Assembly: GCF_003144115.1 (NCBI RefSeq)
Contig: NW_020312014.1
Span: 346,620 to 410,619, forward strand
Length of the DNA: 64,000 nucleotides
DNA from: Tilletiopsis washingtonensis
Taxonomy: Eukaryota; Basidiomycota; Exobasidiomycetes; Entylomatales
Reading direction: 5' to 3'
The translations under genes and the position numbers were made by a program. Below, in pieces: positions 21,177 to 32,528 of the stretch (its first letter is position 1; every line of letters starts with the position of its first letter). The notes under the pieces are model-generated. The model was not told the origin of the DNA. It saw nothing but the letters and a program-made list of their open reading frames with translations, and did not search any database.

Positions 21177-21719
21177 ATGCCCTTCATCCACATCGTCCTC
21201 GTCAAGGTGCGTGCATGTGGCAGGGTGCGCTGTCTACTCAAGCTCACAAGACCCTCGCACACAGGTCAAGCCCGCCATCGCCGACGACTCGGCGCGCATG
21301 GCCGAGCTCGAGGCCAAGTTCCGCACGCTGGCCACCTACGAGGGCCCGAAGCAGCTGCTCGTCGAGCATGCATGGGGCCCGCCCGTGTACGCCGACCGCG
21401 CCCGGGGCTACAACTACGGTGAGTGACCGCTGTCCGCCAGTGCAGCTGCGAGCGGCCGCTGAGCCGCAACGCATGCCAGCGCTGTACTCCAAGTTCGAGA
21501 GCGAGCAGACGTTCATCGAGTACCGCGACTGCCCGGGGCACAAGGAGTGAGTCGCTGCATAACGAACGCCAGAGCCATGCACAGACTGATGCGCTGTACG
21601 CAGGTTCGTCAAGGAGCACATGGCGCCCAATGTCGATGGTGAGTCACGCCGACGCGGAGGTTCGCCACCTTCTCACGCACGTGTCCCCAGAGGTGCTGGC
21701 GTACGACGTGCACATGTGA
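21177..21719 (+). CDS. stress-responsive A/B barrel (Dabb) domain protein
   Basis: Small protein of about 110 residues in five exons. The first exon codes MPFIHIVLVK, the first beta strand of a dimeric alpha-beta barrel. Then come DSARMAELEAKFRTLATYEG, RGYNYALYSKFESEQTFIEY, CPGHKEFVKEHMAPNVD and EVLAYDVHM. The order of YNY-x-x-x-SKFES-x-x-x and the final EVLAYD matches the Dabb family found in plants, bacteria and fungi. The biochemical function of the fungal members is mostly unknown; some relatives are olivetolic acid cyclase-like. No pathway partner is next to it. Confidence 0.85.
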
Positions 21720-21846
21720 TGCATGAGTCATTCAATAAGTGTCGCTGGCGTGGCTTGATTGCAGTAGGGGACACATGCAGAGACGAGGAATGGGTTAGGT
21801 GTGGAGAGCGGCGCGAAGACGGAGCAAGGAGAGCCAGCAGGCGCAC

Positions 21847-24800
21847 TTAGCGGCCCCGCCGCGCCCTCGGCACGCCCTTGATCGGCCGCCCGCCCGCCGG
21901 GCTGCCCGCTCCGGGCGTCGGCGCGGCGCCGAGGTTGAAGAAGCCTCCGCCGCCGGCCGCGGGGGCGCCTGTGGCTGGAGGCGTCTGCGGCGCGTTGGCA
22001 TCTGGCGGTGCGCCGAAATGGAACGGCGCCGAGCCCGACGGCGTGGTCGGCTGGCTCGCACCGAAGACGAACGGCGACGCCGACGACTGCGACGACGCCT
22101 GCTGCTGGCCGAAGCCGCCGGCTGCCGGAGCCGCACCTGCGCTGCTGGGCATGCCGAAGGTGAAGCCAGCAGGCGCAGAGCCGTTGGCAGCCGGAGCAGG
22201 CGCGGAGGCGGCCGGAGCGCCAAAGGTGAAGCCCGTGCCGGCCGACGATGCGGCAGGCGTGCCGGGTGCAGACGGATTCCCGAAGCCGCCGAACGTGCTC
22301 GTCGACTGCGGTGCAGGCGCGCCGAACGGCGAGGCGGCGCGCGAGCTTGCGTTGCTGGCGGTGCCAGCGCCAAAGGCGCCAAATGACGGTGCCGCCGCTG
22401 CAGGTGCGCCGCTGCCAAAGGCGCCGAAGCTTGACGACGAGGCGGCAGGCTGGCCGAAGGTGAAGGTGCCCGATGATGGCGGCTGCGCGGGCTGCGCTGC
22501 AGGCGACGTAGGCGCTGGCGAGGCGCTGCCGGCTCCGAACGTGAAGGCCGGCGAGGGTGCCTGCTGCGGCGGCTGAGACGACGCAGCCGGCGCTGAGCTA
22601 CCGAACATGCCTGTCGAAGACGCGGCCGGTGCGCCGAACGTAAAGCCGGAGGACGCTGCAGGCGCAGCAGCGCCGAAAGGTGTGGACGTGCTGCTTGCAG
22701 CAGACGCAGTCGAAGCTGCGCCCGCCGGCTTGAACGTGAAGCCACTCGGTGCGCTGTCCGTGCCCGACGCGGGTGTCGAAGCCTTCGCCGATCCGCCGAA
22801 GAGCGACGAGCCAATCGTGGTGCTCGCAGCCGACGTGCCGCTGCTGGTCTGGCTGCCGAACGTGAACGGCGTGGCGGCCGGAGCAGGCGCACTGGCAGCC
22901 TCGGTCGTGCTCGTCGACGGGGACTCCTGCATGCTGTTCCCTGCGCCTGCAGCGTCGCTAGTTGCAGCAGCCGGCGCCGGTGTCGCAGGCGTGGCTGCTC
23001 CAAACAGGTTCTTCGGGGACGCGCTCGGCGTGCCGAAGCCGCCGAAGGCAGGCGTCGCAGGCGCAACGGACGCTGCAGGCTTGTCTGCAGCAGGCGCTCC
23101 GAACAAAGAGCCGCCGCTGGCTGCCGCGGGCTTTGCGCCGAAGCTGAAGGCCGGCGTGCCCGAGGCAGGCGCTGCCGAGCTGGCAGGTGCGGCGCCGAAG
23201 CCTCCGAAGCTGAATGCAGCCTTGGGCGCCTCTGCCGCGCCGTTGGCATCCGCGGCCGCCTTCTTGGCTGGCGGATCGGCGCTCTGGCTCTTCGCCTCCT
23301 CATCGTCATCGGCAGAGCGCTTCTTGGGCGCGCCGAATCCGCCGAACGCGGGAGTCGCTGCAGGTGCCGAGCTTGAAGCGGATGCAGGTGCGCCAAAGCT
23401 GAACGTCGGCGCCGCAGTGGAAGATGCAGGCGGCTTCGGCGCCTCTGCCGTGGCGGCACTGCCGAAGAAGTTCGGCACGGGTCCGGACTTCTTCTCGTCG
23501 CGCGCCGGTGCCGCCGCGGGAGCGGCGGCCGGCATGCTGAAGAAGCTGGAAGCGCCGGCCGCGGGCGTAGCCTTTGCCTCGTCGCTCTTCTTCGCGGCCT
23601 CGGTCACAGCCGCAGGTGCGAAGGAGAAGAGAGGCTTGGGAGGCTCGCTGCTGGCAGACGACGCTGGCGGCGCCGCCTGAGCGGCAGGGAAGAACTTTGA
23701 GCTTGGCGGAGGAGACTTCTTTGGCGTCGTCGACTCCTGCGCTGGCGCAGCAAAGCCGCCGAAGCGGCTCAGGAGCGAGCCGCCCGCGCCCTCTGCGGAC
23801 GCCGGCTTGTCGGCCGAAGCCGGCGCGCCGAAAGAGAAGGCAGGAGTGGAAGATGCCGGCTTGTCTGCACCAGCATCCTTCTGCTCGGTCGGCTTCGTCT
23901 GCTCGGTGGACACAGGCTTGGTGGCGGGAGCTGTCGACGCCGAGCTCGTCTTGCCGAACGCAAAGCCGCTTGGGAAGACCACCTCGGGCATCTTGACCTT
24001 CTCTAGCTCCAGGCGTTCCTCCTCTGCGTCGCCGTCCTCGTCATCGTCCTCCTCGAGGCCCACGCGGTTCGACTTGCCGCCGCGACGGTGCGCCGAGATC
24101 TGCTTCTGTGCACCTTGCCGCAGCGAGGAGCGCTCGCGGCGCACGGAGCCTGAGTCGGAGTCCGAGCGAACAGAGAAGACGTCGGGAGCGACCGAGGAGG
24201 CGCGCGATGCGGCGTTGGACTCCGGCACAGCAAGAGCAGCAGAGGCAGCAGCGCGCGAGCTCGAGGCCGAAGCCGCCGGAGCACTGACACCGCCTGCAGC
24301 GCCCGTGGAAGGCTGAGGCTTCTTTGCAGGCGCCGCCAAGCTTGCCTTGGCCGGTGTCTGCTTGACGGGTGCCGCCTTGACGGGCGAGAGCGCGCGGCCG
24401 GAACGCAGGCGTCGCGGCGACGGCTCGTTGTCCTCCTGCGGCTGCGTCTCCTTCGCGGGAGCCTCCTTGCGCGCTGCTGTGCGCGTCGAGACGCCGCGAC
24501 GACGCGGAGGCTCGATGATCTCCTCTTCCTCTTCCTGCTCAGCCTCCTCATCTGTCGTGCCTTCCATCTCGTCGTTCGACTGCTCGTCGGCATGAGAGCC
24601 CGTGCTCATGGCGTCGTCCGCGCGTGGCTCGCGCAGGGGCTGCGCACGCTTTGTGCGCGCCCGCATGCCACCCTCGCTCGGACCAGCTGCGCGGTTGGCG
24701 CGCTGGGCGCGCGAGTACGGCGCGACGGACCTCGACAGGCTACCGCTCGCCTCCGCAGCCGGACGCCGCACCTCGGCGTCGCGCAGAGGCAGCGGCACGT

Positions 24801-26631
24801 GCACGCGAGACAGGCTGTGTGACGGAGGCTGTGCGGAGGATTAGCGCTGGTTCATTGGAAAGCAAGCAAGGCACTCACAAGGCTAGGTGTGGCGCTGCCA
24901 GCTCTCCGAATGTCGCCTAAGGGCGTCCGCATGCCCTCAAGGAAGTTGAGCACACGCTCGGCCTCGTTTTGAGGCGGCGGCGGCACCGGTTCTGGCGAGA
25001 GAGGCGCATGAGACAGAGCGCAAGCGCGCACAGGTCTCCTCTGACTCACGTCTTGCCTTGAGCTCGTCGCGCGAAACGAATCCCAACTCCTGATCCCAGA
25101 CCATACGCCTCTTCTTTGCGCTCTGCGACTAAAGCCCGGTGATCAGCGGTGCGGACTGCTGCCATGTTCCCACTCTGGCACTCACAACAGCACTCATCTC
25201 CTCGTCCTCACGTTCTCGCTCTTTCCTCTTGCCCGGCGTGCCGCTCGCGACGCTGGCATTGTCAACATCCATGCCCGGCGCGGCGCTGCCGGCTCTGCTG
25301 ATGCTCATGGAGCCCTCGCGGCGGCGCACAGCGTACTCGCGCAGCAGGCTCTCGCCCGCCGACTCTCGGGCCGCTGGCGGCGCAAGGCCGAGCGAGCTCC
25401 AGGTCCGTGTGCGCGCCACCTGGCCTGAGCCCAGGCGGCTGGCGCTCGGGCTCGCGCTGATGCTGGACCCTGCGTACAGCGAGGCCGGTCGCGAGAGCGA
25501 CGTGGTCGGCGGGTACACACCGCGAGACTGGCCAAGCAGCGACGAGCGGCCTGCATCAGATCCGGCAGTGACTGCGCCAGTCGAGGCGCGCGCACGGCGA
25601 GCGAATGGCGAACGCGAAGGCAGCGCTGCGGCTGCGGTCTGCAGAGGAGCATCGGCCAGGCCCGCGAGGCGTCGCTCTGAGCCGTAGCCGAAGGCAAAGG
25701 AGGGCGTGGAGGGCGATGCGCCCGGCGTGCCTCCGCGCTGAGGCGTAGTAGCGTAGAGCGAAGAGGGCCGTGGCGTGGGCGCCGCTGAGAGACGGGCGCG
25801 CCCGTAGGTCTGCACGGCAGCGCTGGCATTCGAGCGCGCCGGCGAGGGACTGCGCGTAGCCATGCGAGCGTCATTGGCAGGCACGCCGGGCGCCAGCCAC
25901 GAGGACGTGGAACGCGTGAGCGGAGTGGCGGCCGCACCTCCAGCACCACCTGCGTTGATGGGCGGCTGCGACAGCCGCGAGCGGGCGCCCAGCGAGCCCG
26001 TCCACGACATGGGTGGAGGCGGCGGAGGAGCACCAGCACCGCCGGCACCGCGGCGCCTCGGCGGCGCCCCTCCGCTGGCCTGCGACTCGAGGTCGCCGCT
26101 GGATGCGTGCGCCGACGAGGCGAGGCGGCCGCCGATGGCGCGCAGCGAGCCGCGGCCCAGGCTGCCGTAGCGGTCGACGTCGGGCTCGTCGGTGGAGGCC
26201 GCGCCCGTCCGCCGCTGCGAGCGGCGCGTGAGAGAGCCCATCGAGGCCGACGACGGCAGTGCGAGGCTGCGGTCGTCGGAGCGGGCGCCGCGTGTCGACG
26301 CAGCGGGGCCGGCGCCTGCCTGGCTCGAGGAGCCGCCGGCGACGCCGAGCCAGCCGAGCGGGCGCGAGATGGCGCGGCCCAGCGAGCCGAGCAGGCCGGC
26401 GGAGCGCTGCGGCTGCGGCGGCGAGCCGGCCTCTGCGTCGCCGCCGGTGCGCGCCGAGGGCGAGGCGTGCAGCGAGGGTGTCGAGGCCGACGCTGTCAGG
26501 CTCTGTGCCGACGCCGAGGCAGCGAGGCCGGTGCCGCTGCGCCGCGCGTACGGCCGGTTGGCCTCGAGGCGCGAGGCGCGCGCCGGGCCGCGGGCGCTGC
26601 GGCGCGTCGGCAGGGGCGACTCGTGCTGCAT
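21847..26631 (-). CDS. FG-repeat nucleoporin, Nup1/Nup124 type
   Basis: Large nuclear-pore protein of about 1,500 residues. The N-terminus (MQHESPLPTRRSARG, NRPYARRSGTG) is Ser/Arg-rich and disordered. A short conserved block follows in small exons: RRMVWDQELGFVSRDELKAR, then QNEAERVLNFLEGMRTPLGD. That block is characteristic of fungal Nup124/Nup1-type nucleoporins. The C-terminal half, in one exon, is an Ala/Pro/Ser-rich domain with dozens of FSFGAPAS, GGFG and FTFG repeats, ending GRPIKGVPRARRGR, a basic end like that of Nup1 relatives. The FG part should bind transport receptors; the N-terminal basic part may reach the membrane. The ATG at 26631 is the first in frame that keeps the RPYARR motif. 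Confidence 0.85.
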
Positions 26632-26895
26632 GATGTGCGACGGAGAGCGCCGGACGGGGAGTCTTGAGGAGCGCCGGCGAGCAGGGCAGGCCCGGGCAGC
26701 GAGATGGGAGGGGCGGAGGAAGAATCGGCACGGTGCGGCGCGGCCTGAGCTTGGCCTCGAGCTTCGCTGCCAGCGACGCGGCGGCACGTGACAGACGCGC
26801 TCGCGCCGGTCCCACGCCCCCCGGCCCGGCTGGCTCTGGCTGCGCCTCGCACGTTGTCTCTCCACCACCTCCACCTGCTCGCCGTCGTCGCCGCC
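26632..26895. promoter_or_regulatory. short bidirectional promoter, nucleoporin / SNARE
   Basis: 264 bp separate the start codons of the nucleoporin (-) and the SNARE gene (+). Both promoters must lie in this gap. C/T-rich tracts precede the SNARE ATG. No specific factor site is claimed. Confidence 0.5.
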
Positions 26896-27432
26896 ATGTC
26901 CCGCTCCGCCGCACAGACGTACGAGTCGCAGAACGACGACCAGCTCGGCAAGCTGCTCGACAAGGTCAAGGCCCTGGTGCGTGCCCCGCCGGCCCGGCCA
27001 CCGCATCCGCTGCACGCACACTGACGCATCTGCCGCAGCGCGGCGTGACCAACGACATCCACGACGACGCCGAGTCGCAGCGAACAGGCCTGCTGGCAGA
27101 TGCTGTGAGTGACGCGAGCGGCGCGGAGGCATGTGTTGCGCGGCGCTGCGTCAGAACGGTTCGAAGTCATGCGTCTGCGAGGAAGGGCGTGCGCGGCCAT
27201 GGGCTGGCTTACAGGGCTGCATGCTGTCACGGCGCCACATCGCCGCATTCCGTGCAAGTGCTGACCCATGCGCACCCAGTCCGAGTCCTTCGATGCCTTC
27301 TCCGACCGCCTCTCGCACACCAGCACCCGCTTCACGCGCTCGGTCGTCAACGGCGCGCGCGGACACCGCACCACGCTGTACATCGTCGCCGGCGTCGTGG
27401 GCCTCTTCCTCTTCTGGCACTTCTTCTTCTGA
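26896..27432 (+). CDS. Qc-SNARE of the Bet1/Sft1 type
   Basis: Tail-anchored SNARE of about 103 residues in three exons. The SNARE heptads run from YESQNDDQLGKLLDKVKALR through GVTNDIHDDAESQRTGLLAD to SESFDAFSDRLSHTSTRFTR. A hydrophobic anchor (TTLYIVAGVVGLFLFWHFFF) ends the protein. The zero-layer Gln falls in the central ESQ segment, so it is a Q-SNARE for ER-Golgi or intra-Golgi fusion. The short length and immediate start of the SNARE helix favour Sft1 over Bet1, but the two cannot be separated safely by eye. Intron 2 is about 180 nt and ends at CACCCAG. Confidence 0.82.
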
Positions 27433-27673
27433 GCGGCATCGCCGCCGCCGGAGCAGCAGAAGTGCCACCACGTCAAGACTGCGGGCCCATAGCGCATCGC
27501 TTGGTGCTGCGCTACACGCGCAGCCGGGTGTTTGGCTCGCGCGCGCCCGAACGAGCATCCGCTGCGCATCCTGCAGTCTCTCGACACGTGCAGTGGATTA
27601 GAGCAGCTATGCAACAGTGTAGGATGACACGACGGAGACGCAAATAAGGGCCCGTCGTCTTCGCAACGCAGCC
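27433..27673. other. convergent 3' intergenic region
   Basis: 241 nt between the SNARE gene (+) and the SUCLB-like/PP2C gene (-). No further feature recognised. Confidence 0.4.
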
Positions 27674-30600
27674 TCACCGCTCTACAACGAGCGCAGTCAC
27701 CACGGCCACATCTGGCGGACAACAACAAGTCAGCGATGCCGATATGCTGCGACGCTACAACTCGGGCTCACCGTCAACCTTGCCGCCTGGGAAGCGGATG
27801 CCGTGGCGCGCGGCCTCGCGCTCGAACGGACTCTGCTTGTTCGGCGAGCGCATGCACATGATCTAGAGGAGGAAAGGGGGCGTGAGCAATGCGAAGCACT
27901 TGCGACATCACCAGCTCAGACGTACGGCATACTGGACGAGGCTGTGTGATGGCGGTTGTCAGCGCCGCAAGCCAGTGGTCCACTGCATCGGCGGCACTCA
28001 CTTGTGCGCCACGGCCTGCGTCAGGCTGCGCTCCTCTGCGGCCGCGTCTCCGCTGACGGTGCCCTTCTCACGCGCGGCGACCCAGGTCTGGTGGTGCTTC
28101 TCCTTGACGAAGCGCACGAGCTGCGTCGTCTCTGGCGTGCTGACGTTGTCGAAGAACCCGTCGGTGGCCACGATGACGAGGTCGCCGGCACGCAGCTGGG
28201 CCTGCCAGAGGTGCGCGTCGCGCGGCGACGAGTCGATGGAGCCGGAGCGCCGCATGGCCGGCGGCAGCTTGGCGAGCTGAAGCGGCGTGTTGAAGCCGTG
28301 CTGCAGCGGCGCAGAGGCGTAGAAGACGCCCTCGCGCGCCTCGGTGCTGCTTGCTGCTGAGCCGCTGGCGCCCGCCTTGCCGGAGCGCCCGCTCGTGCGC
28401 AGTACCAGGAAGCCAGAGTCGCCCACATTGGCCGAGCGCAGGATGCCCTTGGTCGAGTCCAGCGTGATGACCGTGGCTGTGGAGCTGCCGGCCGGCACCT
28501 CGGGCTGCTCGAGCGTGCGCTCGTACGCGTACTCCAGGATCGACAGCGGCGCGCCGCCGTGCGAGGCGCCGTCGGCGGAAGAGCCGGGCGTGGTAGGCGG
28601 CGTGCTATCGGAAGAGGCGCTCGAGCTCGACGAACCAAGCGAGCCCGAGTCGATGTCAAGCCGGTCAGGGCACGCGACGTGCTGCTGAGCATATGCCGTT
28701 GCGTGGTACATGAGCGACTGACTGCACGAGGAGGCAATGGTGTCAGCTGTGCGTTTGGCGACCACGAGCACACGTTCACTCACCTGAACAGTGCCGGGTC
28801 GATGCCGTTCTCAGCCCAGCCACCGACACCGTCGGCGACGGCGATGAGCACGTCTCCGCCGCCGTCAGTCTCGCCCTCCGTGCCGCGCATGCGCGAGACC
28901 GTGAGCGCGTCCTCGCCGGCGTCACCTTCTCTCAGCAGGCCGTCGCGCCATCGCCCGATGTCCGAGTCCGACGGGAAGCCCTGCTGCGGCAGCGGCGGCA
29001 CGTCCTCGCCCATGAGCGCCGCGCGGGCCTCTGCAGCCTCCGCCTCCGCCTCGGCCCGCTCCTCCGGATCAAGATCCTGGTCCTCGTCGCGCTCCTGCGC
29101 CGCGGCGCCGCGCGGCTTGCCGGCAAAGGCGTAGCCGGTGAGGAAGTGGAACGGCGCCAGAGGTTGCCGGTACGCTGCAGACGACACGAACGTGCGTGAC
29201 TCGGGCGGCGCCATGCGCGCAGTGGCAGTTGGCCGCTTCGCGGCCCGCCATACCGCAGACATCAGCCTCTTCTCTTCGCCATATCGCACATAGCGAAGCT
29301 GGCCGTTGGGCGCCTTGGCGGGAGGCTTTTCGATGAACGGCCCAGCTCGCCGCACCGCCTCTCGTGCCGCTGACCGGAAGTCGTCGATGAGCGTCGCGTC
29401 AATCTCGCCCCGCTCAGCGGCGGCGGCCAGAGTCGCCTTTGCCTCCTCGGCCATGTTGCCGCGGAAGCGTGCGACGAGCGGAATGCGGCGCATGCCGAAC
29501 TCAGCATACGCCTGCAGGATGCCCTGCGCGACCAGATCGGAGCGCGTGATGCCGCCAAAGACTAGGCGCAAGTCACATGAGCGAGGCCCGGGCTCGCAGG
29601 GCTTGCAATGACTCACTATTGACGAAGATGCAGCGCACGCTTCTGTCCAGACTCAGGATTTCCATCGCCGCCTTGGAGTTCTGGATCGACGCACCGCCAC
29701 CGCCGTCGAAGAAGTTTGCCGGCTGCACAGGCGTCAGTTGTCGAGGCAGTGCCAGTCGCTGCTTGCGCCCGTCCACTCACATGCCCGCCCTCGTCGACCA
29801 CGCCATCAAAGGTGCCCATGCCCATGCCAGCACCGTAGCCAAAGAGTCCGATGTTGCCCATGTGCTGCCGGTACACGAGACCCTGTTCGTCGGCGAGCCG
29901 CTCGAGGAACGAATTGGCCTGTCCGTACGCCGACCGACGCAGCGATGGCCGCGACTGGCGCGCCTCGGAGAGGGGCTCCTCGGGCGGCGTGCTGATCTGC
30001 TCTCTCTCGCGCCGCTCCTGCGCGCGTGCCGCCTTCTCGCCGCGCTTCTTCGCCTCCGCATACACAGGCGGCCACACCTCATTGGCGTCGCGCGAGAGCG
30101 CCTTGATCTTTGGCTGCCGGTTTGCGGCGAAGTCGTCAAAGTCGAGCTGTGCGCTGTTCAGAAGAACCGTGCCTTTGCTCTGCACCACATTCTTGTCATC
30201 GATCTTGGCCCCGTCGGGTGTCTTTAGCGCAAAGCCGAGGTTGATCGTGAAGCGCTCGCCGTCGGCCTTCCAGTACAGCGTCACGAGCTGCTGGACGCAC
30301 GCCTTGAAGGCGCGGTACGCAGTCTCCGGAAAGGAGCGCGCCCAGTCGCTGGCCGTCAGGGCCTCCAATGCGCGCTCGGCCGCGGCCGTGGCGACCTGTT
30401 GCAGCGCTGCATCGCTGCCGCTGGGCTCGGCGGGCGCCTCGCCGAGCGGCGCAAAGGAGCGGACGGGATGAGCCAGGAGCGGCGAGACGTCGATCGGCAC
30501 GCGCAGCACGAGCGGCGGCAGCGTCACCTGCCGCGGCGGCTCATCGGCCAGGCGCTGGTACACCGGCGAAAGGCGCATCTCGGGCCCGAGCACGCCGTTG

Positions 30601-31091
30601 TTGGGCGCGCGAGCGGCGTCGATGTCGAGGCGCACGTCGAAGAAGCTGGGGCGCGTGAAGCGCGAGAGGCGCAGCAGCGGCGGCTGCGAGGCTGCGAGGC
30701 GCACGGGCGGCCGCCCGTCCACGTGGGCCTGCGCGCTGAGCCACTGGATGCCGGCACGCAGCTCGGCGAGCGAGGCGACGACGAGCTCTGGCTGGAGTGA
30801 CCTCTCATCGGCGCCGCCCTGGGCGCGCAGGAAGGCATGGCGCCCCGTCGGGCTCATCTTGACGTAGCGCTGCTCCAGCTCGGCCGGCTCGCGCGACTCG
30901 AGCGGCGGCAGATAGGCATCGGCACGCCGGGAGCGCTTGGCTAGCGGCGGCTCGGCGGGCGTGTACAGGGCGGGGACCTCTGCGTGGAGCAGGGCGCGCG
31001 CCTGTGCCGGCAGCAGGCTCATGTGCCGCGCCGGCCCGGGCAGCGCGGCGGCGGCGAGGCGCAGGCGCGCGCCGCGCAGCAGGAGCGCCAT
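27674..31091 (-). CDS. predicted fusion: succinyl-CoA-ligase-beta-like region plus PTC7/azr1-type PP2C phosphatase
   Basis: Seven exons (31091-29781, 29722-29617, 29561-28784, 28721-28002, 27941-27926, 27862-27772, 27711-27674) sum to 3,060 nt, a 1,019-residue protein. The start MALLLRGARLRLAAAALPG looks like a mitochondrial presequence. Residues ~1-330 are unrecognised. Residues ~350-560 carry succinyl-CoA ligase beta motifs: SAQLDFDDFAANRQPKI, GNIGLFGYGAGMGMGTFD, PANFFDGGGGAS, FVNIFGGITRSDLVAQGI, RFRGN. The N-terminal ATP-grasp part is not evident, so ligase activity is doubtful. The same exon runs on into a PP2C domain: FHFLTGYAFAGKP, VADGVGGWAENGIDPALFS, NVGDSGFLVLR, ATDGFFDNVS, GGKVDDVAVVTALV. 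An internal ATG at 29262 (MSAVWRAAKRPTATAR) could start a separate mitochondrial phosphatase. Known PTC7 acts in mitochondria on CoQ synthesis. Confidence 0.78.
27926..27941 (-). other. 16-nt microexon of the SUCLB-like/PP2C gene
   Basis: The exon adds bases for NLVQYA between AVAH and IMCMRSP. It is flanked by a 60-nt intron (28001-27942; GTGAGT, GCTGAC branch, CACACAG) and a 63-nt intron (27925-27863; GTACGT, GCTCAC, CTCTAG). Without it the downstream GGKVDD motif is out of frame. Confidence 0.78.
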
Positions 31092-31441
31092 GGCGGCAGG
31101 AGGGCGAGGAAGAGGCAGCGGAGGACGGCGTGTGCGGTGCGGTGCGGCGGCGTCGAGGAGCTTGCTGCGCCGGGCGCTGTCACGGTCGGGACGCAAGAGG
31201 CGGGCGGGCGAGGAGGCTGCGTTGGGCCGTCTGGCAACGCGCACGGCGCACCCGAGATGCGCGCCTGGCTGGGGCGCGCCGGATGCCGCGGCACGCACGC
31301 CGCGGCTCTGCGGCGCCCCGGACAAGGGGCCACCTGCACGCTGCGCCTCGCTGGCTGCTCTGCCCTTGCCTTCGCTCCTCAACACCCGCAGCACGCTCCT
31401 CAGCCAGCACACACGCGCCAGCCGCGTACCCACCGTGCGGC
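31092..31441. promoter_or_regulatory. divergent promoter region, PP2C fusion / STYX-like gene
   Basis: 350 bp between two start codons on opposite strands; both genes encode proteins with phosphatase folds. No defined binding site recognised. Confidence 0.4.
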
Positions 31442-32528
31442 ATGTCCGCCGCCGCCGCCGCCGCTGCTGCTGCCGGCGCCGCCGCCTTTCCCCAGAGCCT
31501 CGCCCTCGAGCCGGCCGAGTGGAGGTGCGTGGCTGCTTGCGCGTGCTCAGCGCACCTGGCGCTGCCGACGCTCACGCATGCGCAGGTACGAGATGCGCCA
31601 CTCGATGCAGGCCGTCGCACCCGCCCTCTATCTCGGGCCCGCAGAGGCGGGCAAGGATCTGCAGCGCCTCACTGCCGCCGGCATCACGGCGCTGCTGCTG
31701 CTGCGCTCGCCGCACGAGTGAGTGCCGCTGGGCGGGGACATGCGTGTCGGGCGTCTCGGTCTGATGCAAGCGCTGCAGGACGCCCTTTGTGCGCCCGCGC
31801 TTTCCCGAGCACTTCGTCTATCTCGTCCTCGACGACGTCGCCGACCAGGACACGCAGAACCTCATCCGCCTCCTGCCGCGCGCCCGCGCCTTCATCGACG
31901 AACAGCTGGCGCGCGGCGGCCAAGTGCTTGTGCACGACGACGGCGGCATCAGCAGGGCGCCGGCGGTGGTCGTCATGTGAGTGTGCGGCAGATGTGGGAG
32001 GGCACGTGGTGCGGCAGTGGGGCAAGGCTGGCGGCGTGGCCTCGCAAGGGCGAGGCTTGTGCCCCTGCGATCTACGTCCAGTCGCCTCGCAGCATATTCA
32101 CGCCGTGTCCTCCGCAGGTACCTGATGGACCGGTATCAAGTCACGTTCGACGCCGCGCTGGCACACGTCCAAGCGAGGCGCTACTGCATGCACATCAATC
32201 CTGTAAGTCTTGCAGCAGTGCTTCGTGCTATACGTGCTCACGCGTCCTCCACAGGGCTTCTTGAATCAGATCAAGGTGCGCATGGCTGCACGTCTCGATG
32301 TCGCACGCGGCTGACGCCAGATACAGGAGTTCGAGGCGCTCAGTCGCGCTCAGCACTCCTACGCGGGTGCCGATATGTCTGATGCTGTCTCCTCGCGACG
32401 GAAGCGGGAGATGGACGAGTGAGTCGCCAGGCCCTCGCTGGCATGATGTGGACCTCGACTGACATGCCCCCAGCGAGGACGATGAAGAGATGAACGCCCC
32501 GCGCACGGGCATGACGCCCTTTCAGTAG
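31442..32528 (+). CDS. STYX-like dual-specificity pseudophosphatase
   Basis: Protein of about 225 residues in seven exons. After an Ala-rich start, YEMRHSMQAVAPALYLGP matches the opening of STYX. The fold continues with LQRLTAAGITALLLLRSP, FPEHFVYLVLDDVADQDT, LLPRARAFIDEQLARGGQ and the P-loop VHDDGGISRAPAVVVMYLM. The active-site signature of dual-specificity phosphatases is HCxxGxxR; here Cys is Asp (HDDGGISR) while Gly, Ser and Arg stay. The protein should bind phospho-targets without cleaving them, as STYX does with a Gly at this place. The tail has RKREMDDEDDEE and ends MTPFQ. Exon 32255-32275 (21 nt, GFLNQIK) is a microexon. Confidence 0.85.
32255..32275 (+). other. 21-nt microexon of the STYX-like gene
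   Basis: Codes GFLNQIK in phase 0 between a GTAAGT...CCACAG intron and a GTGCGC...CGCCAG intron. It lies in the conserved helix after RRYCMHINP, so skipping would remove seven residues without a frameshift. Confidence 0.75.

Noticed and set aside
27155-27175. A tRNA B-box-like GGTTCGAA in a SNARE intron
   Set aside because: No matching A box, no cloverleaf stems and no acceptor stem around it.
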